DNA of 64,000 nt from Verrucomicrobiales bacterium (GCA_016795505.1 JAEUHH010000059.1:1-64000), one strand, 5' to 3'. Shown: positions 23,871 to 32,532, counted from the first letter of the stretch. Numbers and translations are program-made. The notes: a model not told the origin generated them from the letters alone.

Positions 23871-25463
23871 ATGCGCCCACGACCCACCTCCCTGATCTGC
23901 ATCGTCATCGCCACACTGGCCACAGGCATCTCCGCCCACGCTGACGAGCGCAGGCCCAACTTCGTCGTCATCCTTGCCGACGATCTCGGCTGGTCGGACA
24001 TCGGCTGCTACGGGAGCGAGATCCCCACGCCGCACCTCGACGCGCTCGCGGCGGGCGGAATGAAATTCGCGGCCTTTTACAACGGCGCCCAATGCTGTCC
24101 GACCCGTGCCTCGCTCATCAGCGGGATGTATCCGCACGAGGCGGGCGTCGGCGACATGATCGATCCTCATTCCCTCGCCGTGCGCGAGGCCGCGAACAGT
24201 CCGCGCTACAGCGACCGCCTCGATCCACGGGCCAAAACGATCGCCGAGCACCTGCGGGCCGCGGATTACCAGACCTACATGACCGGCAAGTGGCATCTCG
24301 GTTATCAGGACGGTCAGCGCCCGGTCCAGCGTGGCTTCGAACGCTACTACGGCATCATCTCCGGCGCGGACAGCTACTTCCGGCCGAAATCCCTCCGCGA
24401 GGACGACCGCCCCGTCGCGCCAGAGAGCCTGCCGGCCGACTTTTACGCGACCGACGCCTTCACCACCCAGGCGATGGAGTTCATCCAGGCGGGCGACCGG
24501 TCGAAGCCCTTCTTTCTCTATCTCGCCTACAATGCCCCCCACGCTCCGATGCACGCGCCGGAGGACGAGATCGCGAAACATCGCGGCAAATACGATGTCG
24601 GCTTCGAGGTCATCCGCGAACGTCGACTGGCGATACAAAAGCAACTCGGCCTCGTGCCCGAGACAACCGCGCTCCCGGCGCGTGATCCGAAAAGCCTGCC
24701 ATGGACCGGCAGTCCGGAGCAAATGAAGGAGGTGCGCAACATGGAGATCTACGCCGCCATGGTCACGCGCATGGACGCGAACATTGGACGCCTCACCGCT
24801 TTTCTCCGCGAGCGCGGCCAGCTCGACGACACGCTGATCCTGTTCCTCAGCGACAACGGCGCCTGGGCCAGCGGCGCCACCTACGAGCAGGAGTGGGCCG
24901 AGACGGGCGACACGCCCTTCCGCCTCTTCAAGCTCTTCACCCACGAGGGCGGCATCCGCACGCCCTGCCTCGCCCATTGGCCCGCCCGTATCCCGGCTGG
25001 AGTAGTCCAGCGGAGTCGTTATGCGCACGTGAAGGACATCCTGCCGACCCTGCTCGACGCGGCCGGAGCCCGACCGCTCGCGGGCGACGCCCTCCCGCTC
25101 TCCGGCCGGAGTTTTCTCCCCGCCTTGCTCGACCCGGAACACGGCGACAGCGAGACCCTCTTCTGGGAGCGACTCGGCAACGAGGCGGTGCGCGAGGGAA
25201 ACTGGAAGCTGGTCCGCTTTTACAACGACCTCCGCGACTACAACCCCCGGATCAAACGCGGTCCCGGCAGCGGCGAACGCAGCGGCGCGTGGGAACTCTA
25301 CGATTTCGAAGCCGACCCGAACGAAATCCGCGATCTGTCCGCGGCCCACCCGGAGAAAGTCGCCGAACTGGCCGCCAAACACCGGGCCTGGGCCGATCAG
25401 ATCGGCGTGATTCCCCGCGAGGAAATCGCGCGCGGGATCGAGTCCGCCGCCGGCAAACGATGA
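23871..25463 (+). CDS. Arylsulfatase (type I formylglycine sulfatase), exported
   Basis: This 530-residue sulfatase has a signal peptide (CIVIATLATGISAHA). The N-terminal metal site is ILADDLGWSDIG, and the sulfatase signature CCPTRASL (C75-x-P-x-R) carries the Cys to be converted to formylglycine. TGKWHLGYQDG and YLAYNAPHAPMHAP supply further active-site residues, and FLSDNGAW gives the C-terminal Asp-Asn metal ligands. The length and motifs are complete. It closes the operon with the beta-helix and GH43 proteins and should remove sulfate esters from the same glycan. The formylglycine-generating enzyme it needs is not in the window. Confidence 0.92.
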   Translation: MRPRPTSLICIVIATLATGISAHADERRPNFVVILADDLGWSDIGCYGSEIPTPHLDALAAGGMKFAAFYNGAQCCPTRASLISGMYPHEAGVGDMIDPHSLAVREAANSPRYSDRLDPRAKTIAEHLRAADYQTYMTGKWHLGYQDGQRPVQRGFERYYGIISGADSYFRPKSLREDDRPVAPESLPADFYATDAFTTQAMEFIQAGDRSKPFFLYLAYNAPHAPMHAPEDEIAKHRGKYDVGFEVIRERRLAIQKQLGLVPETTALPARDPKSLPWTGSPEQMKEVRNMEIYAAMVTRMDANIGRLTAFLRERGQLDDTLILFLSDNGAWASGATYEQEWAETGDTPFRLFKLFTHEGGIRTPCLAHWPARIPAGVVQRSRYAHVKDILPTLLDAAGARPLAGDALPLSGRSFLPALLDPEHGDSETLFWERLGNEAVREGNWKLVRFYNDLRDYNPRIKRGPGSGERSGAWELYDFEADPNEIRDLSAAHPEKVAELAAKHRAWADQIGVIPREEIARGIESAAGKR

Positions 25464-25473
25464 GGCTCCGGAA

Positions 25474-26277
25474 TCACTCCACGCCCTGCACCACCGGCAG
25501 GCAGCCCCGCACGCTCGGGCGGTGAATTCGCAGGTCGGGATCGGTGCCGATCCATCCCGGCTCGCCCCGTCCGTCCACGAAGGCCACGCCGATGGGAATC
25601 TCCGGCCTCGTGTCCGCCAGCCGGGTGATCTCCGCATCGGCCCGGTCCGACATCGCAATCCAGGCCTTTTTCAAGGCGATGGGATCGAGCTGACGGGCCT
25701 GGATGGTTTCGAGCTGGCGCGGATTGATGCGGGCAAAGCGGCGCATCATGTCGAGCAGCAGCATCGGGCTGAATCCGGCATCCTTGCCACAGGCCGCCCA
25801 GATCACGGCTTCCAGCGGATAGGTGCGATCGAGTTCCACGATGTCAACATAGTCGCGTGTCACCGAACGCGCCGCCAGGGCCAGCGCCTTGTTGGTGGCC
25901 ATATCAAAAAGGTGCAGCCGCCAACCGAGCACGTCGTCTTTTTGAATGGGGAAGAAACGGAAGGCGGAGTCCGCCGCCCAGTCGATCTCCAGAGCCTCGC
26001 CACCCTGAATGAGCCTTGCCTTCCGAAAGCTGGTGGGAACCATCCAATCCCCGACGACCTGTTCCACCTCGTAACCGGCGGCACGCAGGGCGGCGACATC
26101 ACGATCACTGGCCCGCGCCACCTCGGATTCCGCCTCGTGAAAGATGTCGAAGTCGTGGCTGTAACGCGCCGAATCCTCCGGCGCATTGAGCACGAGACCT
26201 CCGGCGAAATGGCTTTCCTCGCTGCGGTTGACCGCCAGAACACGCAACACCTGTTTCTGGAGCGTCGTCAGAGGCAT
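25474..26277 (-). CDS. AbiEii-like nucleotidyltransferase, probable toxin
   Basis: This 267-residue protein has a minimal nucleotidyltransferase core: FAGGLVLN near 24 stands where AbiEii has GGTxLR, followed by RYSHDFDIFHE near 38-48 with the D-x-D pair, and EIDWAADSAFRFFPI near 97. Further family features are NKALALAARSVTRDYVDIVELDR near 128-146. The small gene upstream overlaps its start by 10 bases, as in type IV toxin-antitoxin pairs. It lies tail to tail with the sulfatase gene, 10 bases away. A non-toxin role for this nucleotidyltransferase group cannot be excluded. Confidence 0.7.
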   Translation of the reverse strand: MPLTTLQKQVLRVLAVNRSEESHFAGGLVLNAPEDSARYSHDFDIFHEAESEVARASDRDVAALRAAGYEVEQVVGDWMVPTSFRKARLIQGGEALEIDWAADSAFRFFPIQKDDVLGWRLHLFDMATNKALALAARSVTRDYVDIVELDRTYPLEAVIWAACGKDAGFSPMLLLDMMRRFARINPRQLETIQARQLDPIALKKAWIAMSDRADAEITRLADTRPEIPIGVAFVDGRGEPGWIGTDPDLRIHRPSVRGCLPVVQGVE

Positions 26278-26486
26278 GAGTTGAGTTCCTGAGCCCGCTG
26301 CCAGGCCTGATGGCCACCTTTGCGAAGATTCAAGACGATCTCACGCACGTCCTCCACCGTTCGCGGAGTGAAGTCCGGATTCCACCACCAAAAACACTCA
26401 TGAAAGTCCCGCACCGCCTGACGCGCCATTTCCACCACGGCGGCGGAGACGGGCTGGCTGCTGGTGTCTGTAGACTCGGTGGCCAT
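26268..26486 (-). CDS. Small protein paired with the nucleotidyltransferase (putative antitoxin)
   Basis: This 72-residue protein (from ATG 26486; GTG 26504 would add six residues) contains VRDFHECFWWWNPDFTPRTV and REIVLNLRKGGHQAWQRAQEL. I do not know a named domain for it. Small partners of similar size commonly precede nucleotidyltransferase toxins of this type, and the 10-base overlap with the downstream gene supports a functional pair. The antitoxin role is inferred from context alone. Confidence 0.6.
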   Translation of the reverse strand: MATESTDTSSQPVSAAVVEMARQAVRDFHECFWWWNPDFTPRTVEDVREIVLNLRKGGHQAWQRAQELNSCL

Positions 26487-26557
26487 GTCGCAAACTACAT
26501 CCACGAGAGGCCGCTCTCAAGCGGTCAGATTCCCGGGCTCCCGTTCGTTTGCTTCCC

Positions 26558-27076
26558 GTGACCGAAGAACTGCTCGTCAAGACCCTCCTCGATGCCCGGC
26601 CGCGCCTCATCGCCGCGACCTTGGCGGTCTTGCGCGATGTCCACCAGGCCGAGGACGTCTTCCAGGAGGTCATGGTCAAGGCCCTGCGGATGCGCGACAG
26701 CTTTTCCGACGAAGCCGGACTGCTGGCGTGGACCCGGGTCTCGATGCGGAATCAGGGCATCGACTTCGTGCGCCGGGCCGGTCGTCTCGACATCATCCTG
26801 AGCGAGCTGGCCCTCGACGCCGTCGAAGCCAGTCTGGAGAAAGGCGACACCTCACCTCCCCGCGTGGCCGCCCTGCGCCAGTGCATCGCCGCGCTGCCCG
26901 CGGAGTCGCAGCGACTGCTCCGCCTGCGCTATGACGAGGGCCACAGCGGACGCGATCTGGCGAAGCTCCTGCAGCGGAGCGAAGACGCCATCTACAAGGC
27001 CCTCAGCCGGCTCCACGCCGCGCTGCGCCGCTGCACGGAGGAACGCCTCGCCTTCACAAAGGAGGTCGGATCATGA
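26558..27076 (+). CDS. ECF-type RNA polymerase sigma factor
   Basis: This protein of about 172 residues has region 2 (ARPRLIAATLAVLRDVHQAEDVFQEVMVKALRM) and region 4 (LLRLRYDEGHSGRDLAKLLQRSEDAIYKALSRLHAALRRC). It is of the same subtype as the factor at 1962. I chose GTG 26558 (MTEELLVKTLLDARPRL); TTG 26549 is the alternative. The stop overlaps the start of the FecR-like gene by four bases (ATGA), so the two are translated together. The gene is divergent from the toxin-antitoxin-like pair, with a short shared upstream region containing CCGCT-CTCA-AGCGG at 26510-26523. Confidence 0.85.
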   Translation: MTEELLVKTLLDARPRLIAATLAVLRDVHQAEDVFQEVMVKALRMRDSFSDEAGLLAWTRVSMRNQGIDFVRRAGRLDIILSELALDAVEASLEKGDTSPPRVAALRQCIAALPAESQRLLRLRYDEGHSGRDLAKLLQRSEDAIYKALSRLHAALRRCTEERLAFTKEVGS

Positions 27077-28347
27077 AGGGCGCGGATGACGATCTTCCCT
27101 GGGAAATGCTCGCGCGCTACGTGGCGGGCGGATGCGATGCCGCGGAAGCCGACGCCCTGTCGCGCCGCATCGAAAGCGAGCCCGCCGTGGCCGAGGCGTT
27201 GGCGGACGTGTTGCGACACGCTGTCGCCATCCGCGACGATGCCGAGGCGCACCCGGATCGGACGATGGTCTCGGCGCCGCGACCACACTGGACCACCTCG
27301 ATACTTCCCTACGCCGTGGCGTTGATCACCCTGCTGTCAGCCTTTCTGTGGCTGATCCGCTCCGGGAGTGGGCAGGACCTGCTCACCGTGACCCAGGCCG
27401 ATGGCAGCGTGCGCTGGACTGGCGCGGGAGGCGAGATCCGCGAGACGCTGGAGGTCGGCTCGACCCAGCCGGGAGGATCGCTGGAGACGGTTTCGGAAGA
27501 CAGCACACTGACGGTCGCCTTTTCCGACGGCACCTCGCTCACGCTGCTCGGACGCACTGCGGCGACGATCTCCGGCGACGGGCAAAAGACGGTCCACCTG
27601 CGATCCGGCAGCCTTTCCGCGGAGGTCAGTCCCCAGCCAAGCCGCCGGCCCCTGCTCATCCACACGCCGACCGCGCTGCTGGAGGTGCTGGGCACGCGCT
27701 TTGAGGTGGATTCCGATGACGCGAACACCCGGCTCGCCGTGAACGAGGGCCGGGTGCGCCTCACGCGGCTGGTCGATGGGCGGGTGGCAGAGGTCTCCGC
27801 GCGGCACGAGGCCGTCGCGTCGCTCTCCGGCGATGACATGCCCGTGGTGCCGCGCAAGTTGCCCGAGGTGCTCTGGCGCTCGGACTTTGCCGCCGGACCG
27901 GCGGGAACGCAGGGGCAGTGGCTGCCCGCCTCCGGGGGCAGGGAGGCCCGCGTCGCCGCCGAGCCGGTTTACCTGCCGAAAAGCAGCCGGGGAGCGGTGA
28001 CGATTCATCGGGTCGGCCTCACCCCGCCATGGCAGGAGCGGGCCAACATCCAGGTTCGGCCGGACTCCCGCGTGCGCCTGCGGGGCCATGCGGCGAACAC
28101 AGCGACCCTCGAGGTGATGCTGAGCTGCATGAAAGCCGCGGGCGGTTATTCCGGAAACTGGTTCCAGCAGCGCGACATCGCCTCGGGTGAATGGCAGATC
28201 GAATTGCCGGTGAGCGCCTTCCGGAAATGGAATGCCCAGGCCAATGAGGCACCGTCCGAGCCGCTCGAACTCCGCGGCATCGCCATCTACACGATAAATG
28301 CCGACGTCAGCCTCGAGGTCGAAAGCGTCGAGGTGCTGAGCGAATGA
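27073..28347 (+). CDS. FecR-domain membrane protein, probable anti-sigma regulator
   Basis: This 424-residue protein has the same layout as the one at 2530: a cytoplasmic N terminus (1-72), one membrane helix (about 77-96, ILPYAVALITLLSAFLWLI), a FecR domain (about 120-205; GSLETVSEDSTLTVAFSDGTSLTL, LRSGSLSAEVSPQPSRRPLLIHTPTALLEVLGTRFEV) and a C-terminal beta domain (about 265-424). It probably holds the preceding sigma factor until an outside signal arrives. The regulon is not readable; the downstream secreted proteins are candidates. Confidence 0.84.
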   Translation: MKGADDDLPWEMLARYVAGGCDAAEADALSRRIESEPAVAEALADVLRHAVAIRDDAEAHPDRTMVSAPRPHWTTSILPYAVALITLLSAFLWLIRSGSGQDLLTVTQADGSVRWTGAGGEIRETLEVGSTQPGGSLETVSEDSTLTVAFSDGTSLTLLGRTAATISGDGQKTVHLRSGSLSAEVSPQPSRRPLLIHTPTALLEVLGTRFEVDSDDANTRLAVNEGRVRLTRLVDGRVAEVSARHEAVASLSGDDMPVVPRKLPEVLWRSDFAAGPAGTQGQWLPASGGREARVAAEPVYLPKSSRGAVTIHRVGLTPPWQERANIQVRPDSRVRLRGHAANTATLEVMLSCMKAAGGYSGNWFQQRDIASGEWQIELPVSAFRKWNAQANEAPSEPLELRGIAIYTINADVSLEVESVEVLSE

Positions 28348-28361
28348 TGATCCGGCCGCGA

Positions 28362-28411
28362 TTTCCGATGGAACCCTGTTGGATCGGAGATGAGACAGGG
28401 TCTGATCGGAA
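28362..28411. repeat. PE2 palindromic element, double copy after FecR
   Basis: One unit lies in inverted orientation (AACCCTGTTGGATCGGA) and one forward (GAGACAGGGTCTGATCGGA). It begins 15 bases after the FecR stop and separates that operon from the next gene. Confidence 0.8.
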
Positions 28412-28498
28412 CGCCACGATCACGAATCCGCCCCTGTGTCCCCGAAAATGAGGCCCCGATCCGTCAGAATCTCCGTGGCCGTTCGTTCCTCAGCTATC

Positions 28499-29452
28499 AT
28501 GCACCGCCTCACTGTTTCCCTGATCGTCTTGGCTCCGCTCCTCACCGCCCGGGCCGTCGACCTGCCCCTCGTCCCGGCCGAAAAGGCGGTCATCGACCAG
28601 ATCGGCGTGACCGAGGGTGTCACCCTCGCGATCGCCTCCAAGCCCGGCTTTTCTGCCCGATCCACCTCCGAATCCCTGGTCGCTCTCGGCATCGCGAAAG
28701 AAAAGATCGGCTCGGTGACACTCCACGACAGCAGGGAGGAACGGCGCGCCTTCACCATCACCCACGATGAGGCGGGACACGTCCTCGCCATCACCGGCAA
28801 CGGCCCGTGGCTGCGCAACAGCACGCTGCGTTCGTTCACGGCGCTGCCGGAGCTGCGCATCCTCCGCATGGACCACAACGGCTTCGTCGGCAAGGACCCG
28901 CGCATCTCCGAATTCGACGGGAGCGGCTTCGCCGCGCTGGCGGACTCGAAGCTCGCGGAGATCAAGATCGGCCTCAGCTTTTCGGACAAGGGCATGGAGC
29001 CATGCGCGAAGATCAAAACGCTGCGCTCCTTCACCGTCGCCCATTCCCAGGTGACGGAGGCAGGCATCGCGTTCTTTGCGGGTCATCCGGGGCTGACGGA
29101 GTTTTCCATCGGCGAGATGGCCAGCCCACGCGTCACCGAGAAGGCGCTCGCCGCCATTGCGAAGATTCCGCATCTCACGAAGGTCGGTTTCAAGGAATGC
29201 TACGTCACCTATGCCGGTGGTTTCGCCCATCTCGCGCCGCTGAAGGGCCAGCTCACCGAGATCGACCTCAGCATGAGCCTCGCCAGCGCGGAAGATCTGG
29301 CCAAGTTGCAGGCGGACTTTCCCCAGGCGAAGATCATCACGCTCACCCCGGAGGAGATCGCCAAGCGGCACAAGTTCATCGCCCAGAACCTCGCCAAACA
29401 AGCTCCGCCCGAACTCGCCGCACCGCTGAAAGCCGCGCTGGGAACGCGCTGA
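28499..29452 (+). CDS. Secreted leucine-rich-repeat-like protein
   Basis: This 317-residue protein starts at ATG 28499 with a signal peptide (LTVSLIVLAPLLTARA). Residues about 100-280 hold irregular leucine-rich repeats such as LRSFTALPELRILRMDHNGF, LRSFTVAHSQVTEAGIAFFAG and LTEFSIGEMASPRVTEKALAAIAKIPHLTKVGF. Related LRR proteins are common outside the cytoplasm in PVC bacteria, where they bind other proteins. No enzyme motif is visible. It is the first of four secreted proteins encoded in a row. Confidence 0.7.
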   Translation: MHRLTVSLIVLAPLLTARAVDLPLVPAEKAVIDQIGVTEGVTLAIASKPGFSARSTSESLVALGIAKEKIGSVTLHDSREERRAFTITHDEAGHVLAITGNGPWLRNSTLRSFTALPELRILRMDHNGFVGKDPRISEFDGSGFAALADSKLAEIKIGLSFSDKGMEPCAKIKTLRSFTVAHSQVTEAGIAFFAGHPGLTEFSIGEMASPRVTEKALAAIAKIPHLTKVGFKECYVTYAGGFAHLAPLKGQLTEIDLSMSLASAEDLAKLQADFPQAKIITLTPEEIAKRHKFIAQNLAKQAPPELAAPLKAALGTR

Positions 29453-29476
29453 AACATTTCCCGAAGCTTCCGCCTC

Positions 29477-30424
29477 ATGAACCTACGCCTCTGCCTCGCC
29501 GTCTTCCTCCTGCCCGCTTGGGCGGAAGCCCAAACCACCTTGCTCAATCTCTGGCCCGGCACGCCGCCCGGTCCGGCCGCGTTGGTCGAAGGCGCGGAGC
29601 GCGATCTGACGAAAGCGGAGGACAAACTCATCGCGGGACGTCCCATCATCAAACTCGGCCATGTCAGCACGCCGCAGATACACGTGTCTCTGCCGCCGAA
29701 GGACAAAGCGAACGGCGGCGCGGTGCTCATCTGTCCCGGCGGCGGCTTTTCCATCCTCGCCTGGGACCTCGAAGGCACCGAGGTGGCCGAATGGCTGAAC
29801 TCGATTGGTTTTGCCGCCGTCGTCGTGAAATACCGCGTGCCGACGCGCGAGCACGGCGATGCTTTGAATGATTCCGGCACCGCGCCGCTGAAGGCCGTCG
29901 GCCCGGTGATGGACGCACAGCGGGCCATCAGCCTGACGCGGGCGCATGCGGCCGAATGGGGCATCGATCCCGATCGCGTCGGCATCCTGGGTTTTTCCGC
30001 CGGCGGGGAAACCGCGGGGCTCACCACCCTGCTCGGCGGGCAGCGGCTCTATCCGGCGCTGTCACCGGATGAACCCTCTTGTGCCCCCGACTTCACCCTG
30101 TTGATCTATCCCGGCGGTTTTTACGACAAGGAGAGCGGCGGCTTGAAATCGCATCTCAAGGTGACGAAAGACACGCCGCCCATGTTCTTCGTCATGGCGC
30201 AGGACGATCACGTGAATCCACTCAACTGCACCGTGCTCTACACCGCGCTGACGAAGGAAAAGGTGCCGGCCGAGCTGCATCTATTCCCTCGGGGCGGTCA
30301 TGGCTACGGGCTGCGGCCGACTTCTGAACCGGTGACGCTTTGGCCCAAGGCCGCGGAGGTCTGGCTGAAAAGCCTGGCCGCTCCCGATCCCGCTCTTTCC
30401 CAACCCAAACCTGTCCGTCCATGA
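29477..30424 (+). CDS. Exported alpha/beta hydrolase (BD-FAE/axe-type esterase)
   Basis: This 315-residue protein begins with LLNLWPGTPPGP after the signal peptide, the entry motif of acetyl-xylan-esterase-like hydrolases. The oxyanion-hole motif is ICPGGGFSILA, the nucleophile elbow is GFSAGGE with Ser near 175, QDDHVNP gives the Asp and RGGHGYG the His. It probably removes acyl groups from polysaccharide. The signal-peptide end AWAEAQ is encoded by a PE1 half element. The stop overlaps the start of the next gene (ATGA). Confidence 0.84.
   Translation: MNLRLCLAVFLLPAWAEAQTTLLNLWPGTPPGPAALVEGAERDLTKAEDKLIAGRPIIKLGHVSTPQIHVSLPPKDKANGGAVLICPGGGFSILAWDLEGTEVAEWLNSIGFAAVVVKYRVPTREHGDALNDSGTAPLKAVGPVMDAQRAISLTRAHAAEWGIDPDRVGILGFSAGGETAGLTTLLGGQRLYPALSPDEPSCAPDFTLLIYPGGFYDKESGGLKSHLKVTKDTPPMFFVMAQDDHVNPLNCTVLYTALTKEKVPAELHLFPRGGHGYGLRPTSEPVTLWPKAAEVWLKSLAAPDPALSQPKPVRP
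29518..29541. repeat. PE1 half element in a signal peptide
   Basis: TTGGGCGGAAGCCCAA plus ACCACCTT differs from the standard right half at two positions only. It encodes AWAEAQTT, the predicted signal-peptidase region of the esterase. Confidence 0.72.
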
Positions 30425-31554
30425 AATCGCTGCTCTTTCCCCTGCTGCTCCTCGCCTCCGGTTCCGCCCTCGCTGCCGAATCGCCCGAAGCCATCGCCGC
30501 TGGTGAAAAACGCCGCGAGGAGATCGCTCTCGGCGGCAATTTCCAGCCGAACGCGAAGGTCCCCGCTTTCGTCGTCTGCGGTCACGGGGGACGCATCATT
30601 GTGTCCAAGGATGATGGGAAGACCTGGACGCAGACCTTCTTTGGCTATCCCGCCGCCGATCATGGCGTCTGGGCGACCCGCACGATGACTTATGGCGACG
30701 GTCTCTTTGTCGTGGCCTTCGGCTGGGGCGCTCCGACAAGCTGGCTGGCCTCCGATGATGGCGTGAATTGGCGTCACCTCACCAGCGGCGCGACGGTGCT
30801 TCCCGAAGCCAAGGGCAATCCCCGCGTCATGCCCGGCACCTGGGGACTCGCCGCAGGCAAAGGCACCATCGTCGGCACCGGTTACATGACGATGGCCGCG
30901 ACCTCCGATTTTGGAAAAACCTTTCACGGTTTCGGCATGTGGGGTGCCTTCAAGGACGATCCGCGCGGCAAGTTCCAGACCCACCACCTCGATCCCGTTT
31001 ACTGCGGCGACGCGAGTGGCCGTTTCCTCGCCCTCGGCGACAACCGGGGCAAGGAAGGGCCAGCGTTTGGGCACTTCTTCGCCAGCGACGATCTCGGCAA
31101 GACCTGGAAATGGCTCGCACCGAAAGGGCTTGAGGCCTCGACGGGCCGGGGAGCACTCGTCGCGAAGGGCGATCTCCTCCTCATGACCGACAAGGATGCC
31201 GCCAACGCCTGGACGAGCGCCGACGCGGGTGAAACCTGGGCGGGACCATTCGCCACGGGAACGAAACGCGCCGTGCTCAGCGTCGTGAACGGAGAGTTCT
31301 GGCTCTGCGGCAAGACGAGCCGGGCCAGCACCGATGGAAAAACCTGGCGCGATCTCCCCGCCGCGGTGCCCGAGGGACAAGTCATCGCCAGCGACCAGGG
31401 CACCCTCGTCAGCATCCATCCGCAGCGCACCCACATCCTGCGCAGCGCGGACGGAGGAGCGAGCTGGCAGGAGGTTCACCGCTACGAGCCGGAGGAGATC
31501 GGTGGCGGTGCCCAAGGTCTGCGCGACGGGGCTTTTGGAAGGGTCGCACCGTGA
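30421..31554 (+). CDS. Secreted BNR/sialidase-like beta-propeller protein
   Basis: This 377-residue protein starts at ATG 30421 with a signal peptide (SLLFPLLLLASGSALA). It contains repeated Asp-box type motifs (S-x-D-x-G-x-T-W): VSKDDGKTWTQ, ASDDGVNWRH, TSDFGKTFHG, ASDDLGKTWKW, TSADAGETWAG, STDGKTWRD and SADGGASWQE. These mark a BNR-type propeller found in sialidases, photosystem assembly factors and glycan-binding proteins. No catalytic set can be assigned. It is translationally coupled to the esterase before it. Confidence 0.76.
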   Translation: MKSLLFPLLLLASGSALAAESPEAIAAGEKRREEIALGGNFQPNAKVPAFVVCGHGGRIIVSKDDGKTWTQTFFGYPAADHGVWATRTMTYGDGLFVVAFGWGAPTSWLASDDGVNWRHLTSGATVLPEAKGNPRVMPGTWGLAAGKGTIVGTGYMTMAATSDFGKTFHGFGMWGAFKDDPRGKFQTHHLDPVYCGDASGRFLALGDNRGKEGPAFGHFFASDDLGKTWKWLAPKGLEASTGRGALVAKGDLLLMTDKDAANAWTSADAGETWAGPFATGTKRAVLSVVNGEFWLCGKTSRASTDGKTWRDLPAAVPEGQVIASDQGTLVSIHPQRTHILRSADGGASWQEVHRYEPEEIGGGAQGLRDGAFGRVAP

Positions 31555-31680
31555 TCTGTCTGCCCCTGACGAGGCGGATTCACTGTTTTTGCTTTCTCAG
31601 ATCCTCACCCCGCGGCCACCTTGATTCCCCGGCGTTCGCACGCCAAAGTGGCCCTCTTTCCCATCTGGATCACACTTCCC

Positions 31681-32532
31681 ATGAAACGCCCTGCCTTCCT
31701 GCTCGCTTTTTCGGCGCTTGTCTTCACCTCCGCCGCTGCTGACCCACCGGCGGCTCCCGCTGCCTTCCCCCTCTGGCCCGGAGGCGCGCCGGGATCGGAG
31801 GCGCGGAAGGACGAGCCGGAAAAGCAGGACGGCAGCAACATCACCAACATCCACCATCCCTCGCTCACGCCCTACCTGCCGGAGAGCGGCAAGGGCACCG
31901 GCACGGCCGTCATCGTCTGTCCGGGCGGTGGCCACGCCAAGCTGTGCGTCGGCCACGAAGGCCACGCCCTCTGCGAGTGGTTCCGCGACCAGGGCATCGC
32001 CGCGTTTCTGCTGAAATACCGCCTCTGCCGCGAGGAAGGCTCCACCTACACCCTCGAGGGTCATGCCATGGACGACACCCGGCGCGCCATCCGGATCGTG
32101 CGCAGCCGGGCGGCGGAATGGGGACTCAAGCCGGACCGCATCGGCATCATCGGCTTTTCCGCCGGGGGCGAGCTGGCGGCCTACTCGGCGATGTGGCCCC
32201 GACCGGGCGATCCCGCGGCCACCGATCCCGTCGAGCGCGTCGACAGCCGGCCTGACTTCCAGGCGCTGATCTATCCCGGCAAATCCGGCACCTTCACCGT
32301 CGAGGCCGGCATGCCGCCGGTCTTCATCGCGTGCGGCTACGGCGACCGGCCCGACATCGCCGAGGGCATGGCGTCGCTCTACCTCAAATACAAAGCCGCC
32401 GGCGTGAAGGCCGAGCTGCACATCTATGCGAACGCCGGGCACGGCTTCGGCTTCCGTCCCGAGAATCGCTCCGCCGCTGGACGCTGGGTCGATCGGTTCC
32501 ACGACTGGCTCGGCGACAGCGGCCTGCGGTGA
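31681..32532 (+). CDS. Exported alpha/beta hydrolase (second acetyl-xylan-esterase-like enzyme)
   Basis: This 283-residue protein starts at ATG 31681 with a signal peptide (AFLLAFSALVFTSAAA). The mature start FPLWPGGAPGSE, the oxyanion motif VCPGGGHAKL, the nucleophile elbow GFSAGGELAAY and the final NAGHGFGF His form a complete triad layout; the Asp is probably in the CGYGDRPD segment. It is a paralogue of the enzyme at 29477, so the cluster carries two esterases for acylated glycans. Confidence 0.84.
   Translation: MKRPAFLLAFSALVFTSAAADPPAAPAAFPLWPGGAPGSEARKDEPEKQDGSNITNIHHPSLTPYLPESGKGTGTAVIVCPGGGHAKLCVGHEGHALCEWFRDQGIAAFLLKYRLCREEGSTYTLEGHAMDDTRRAIRIVRSRAAEWGLKPDRIGIIGFSAGGELAAYSAMWPRPGDPAATDPVERVDSRPDFQALIYPGKSGTFTVEAGMPPVFIACGYGDRPDIAEGMASLYLKYKAAGVKAELHIYANAGHGFGFRPENRSAAGRWVDRFHDWLGDSGLR

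Noticed and set aside
20925-25658. A 1577-codon open frame on the minus strand opposite the beta-helix, GH43 and sulfatase genes
   Set aside because: Very GC-rich genes leave long open antisense frames. The translation is low-complexity and matches no family, while the plus strand carries complete, motif-bearing proteins. The same holds for long antisense frames at 15060-17492, 34699-37326, 37225-40596 and 39617-41569.
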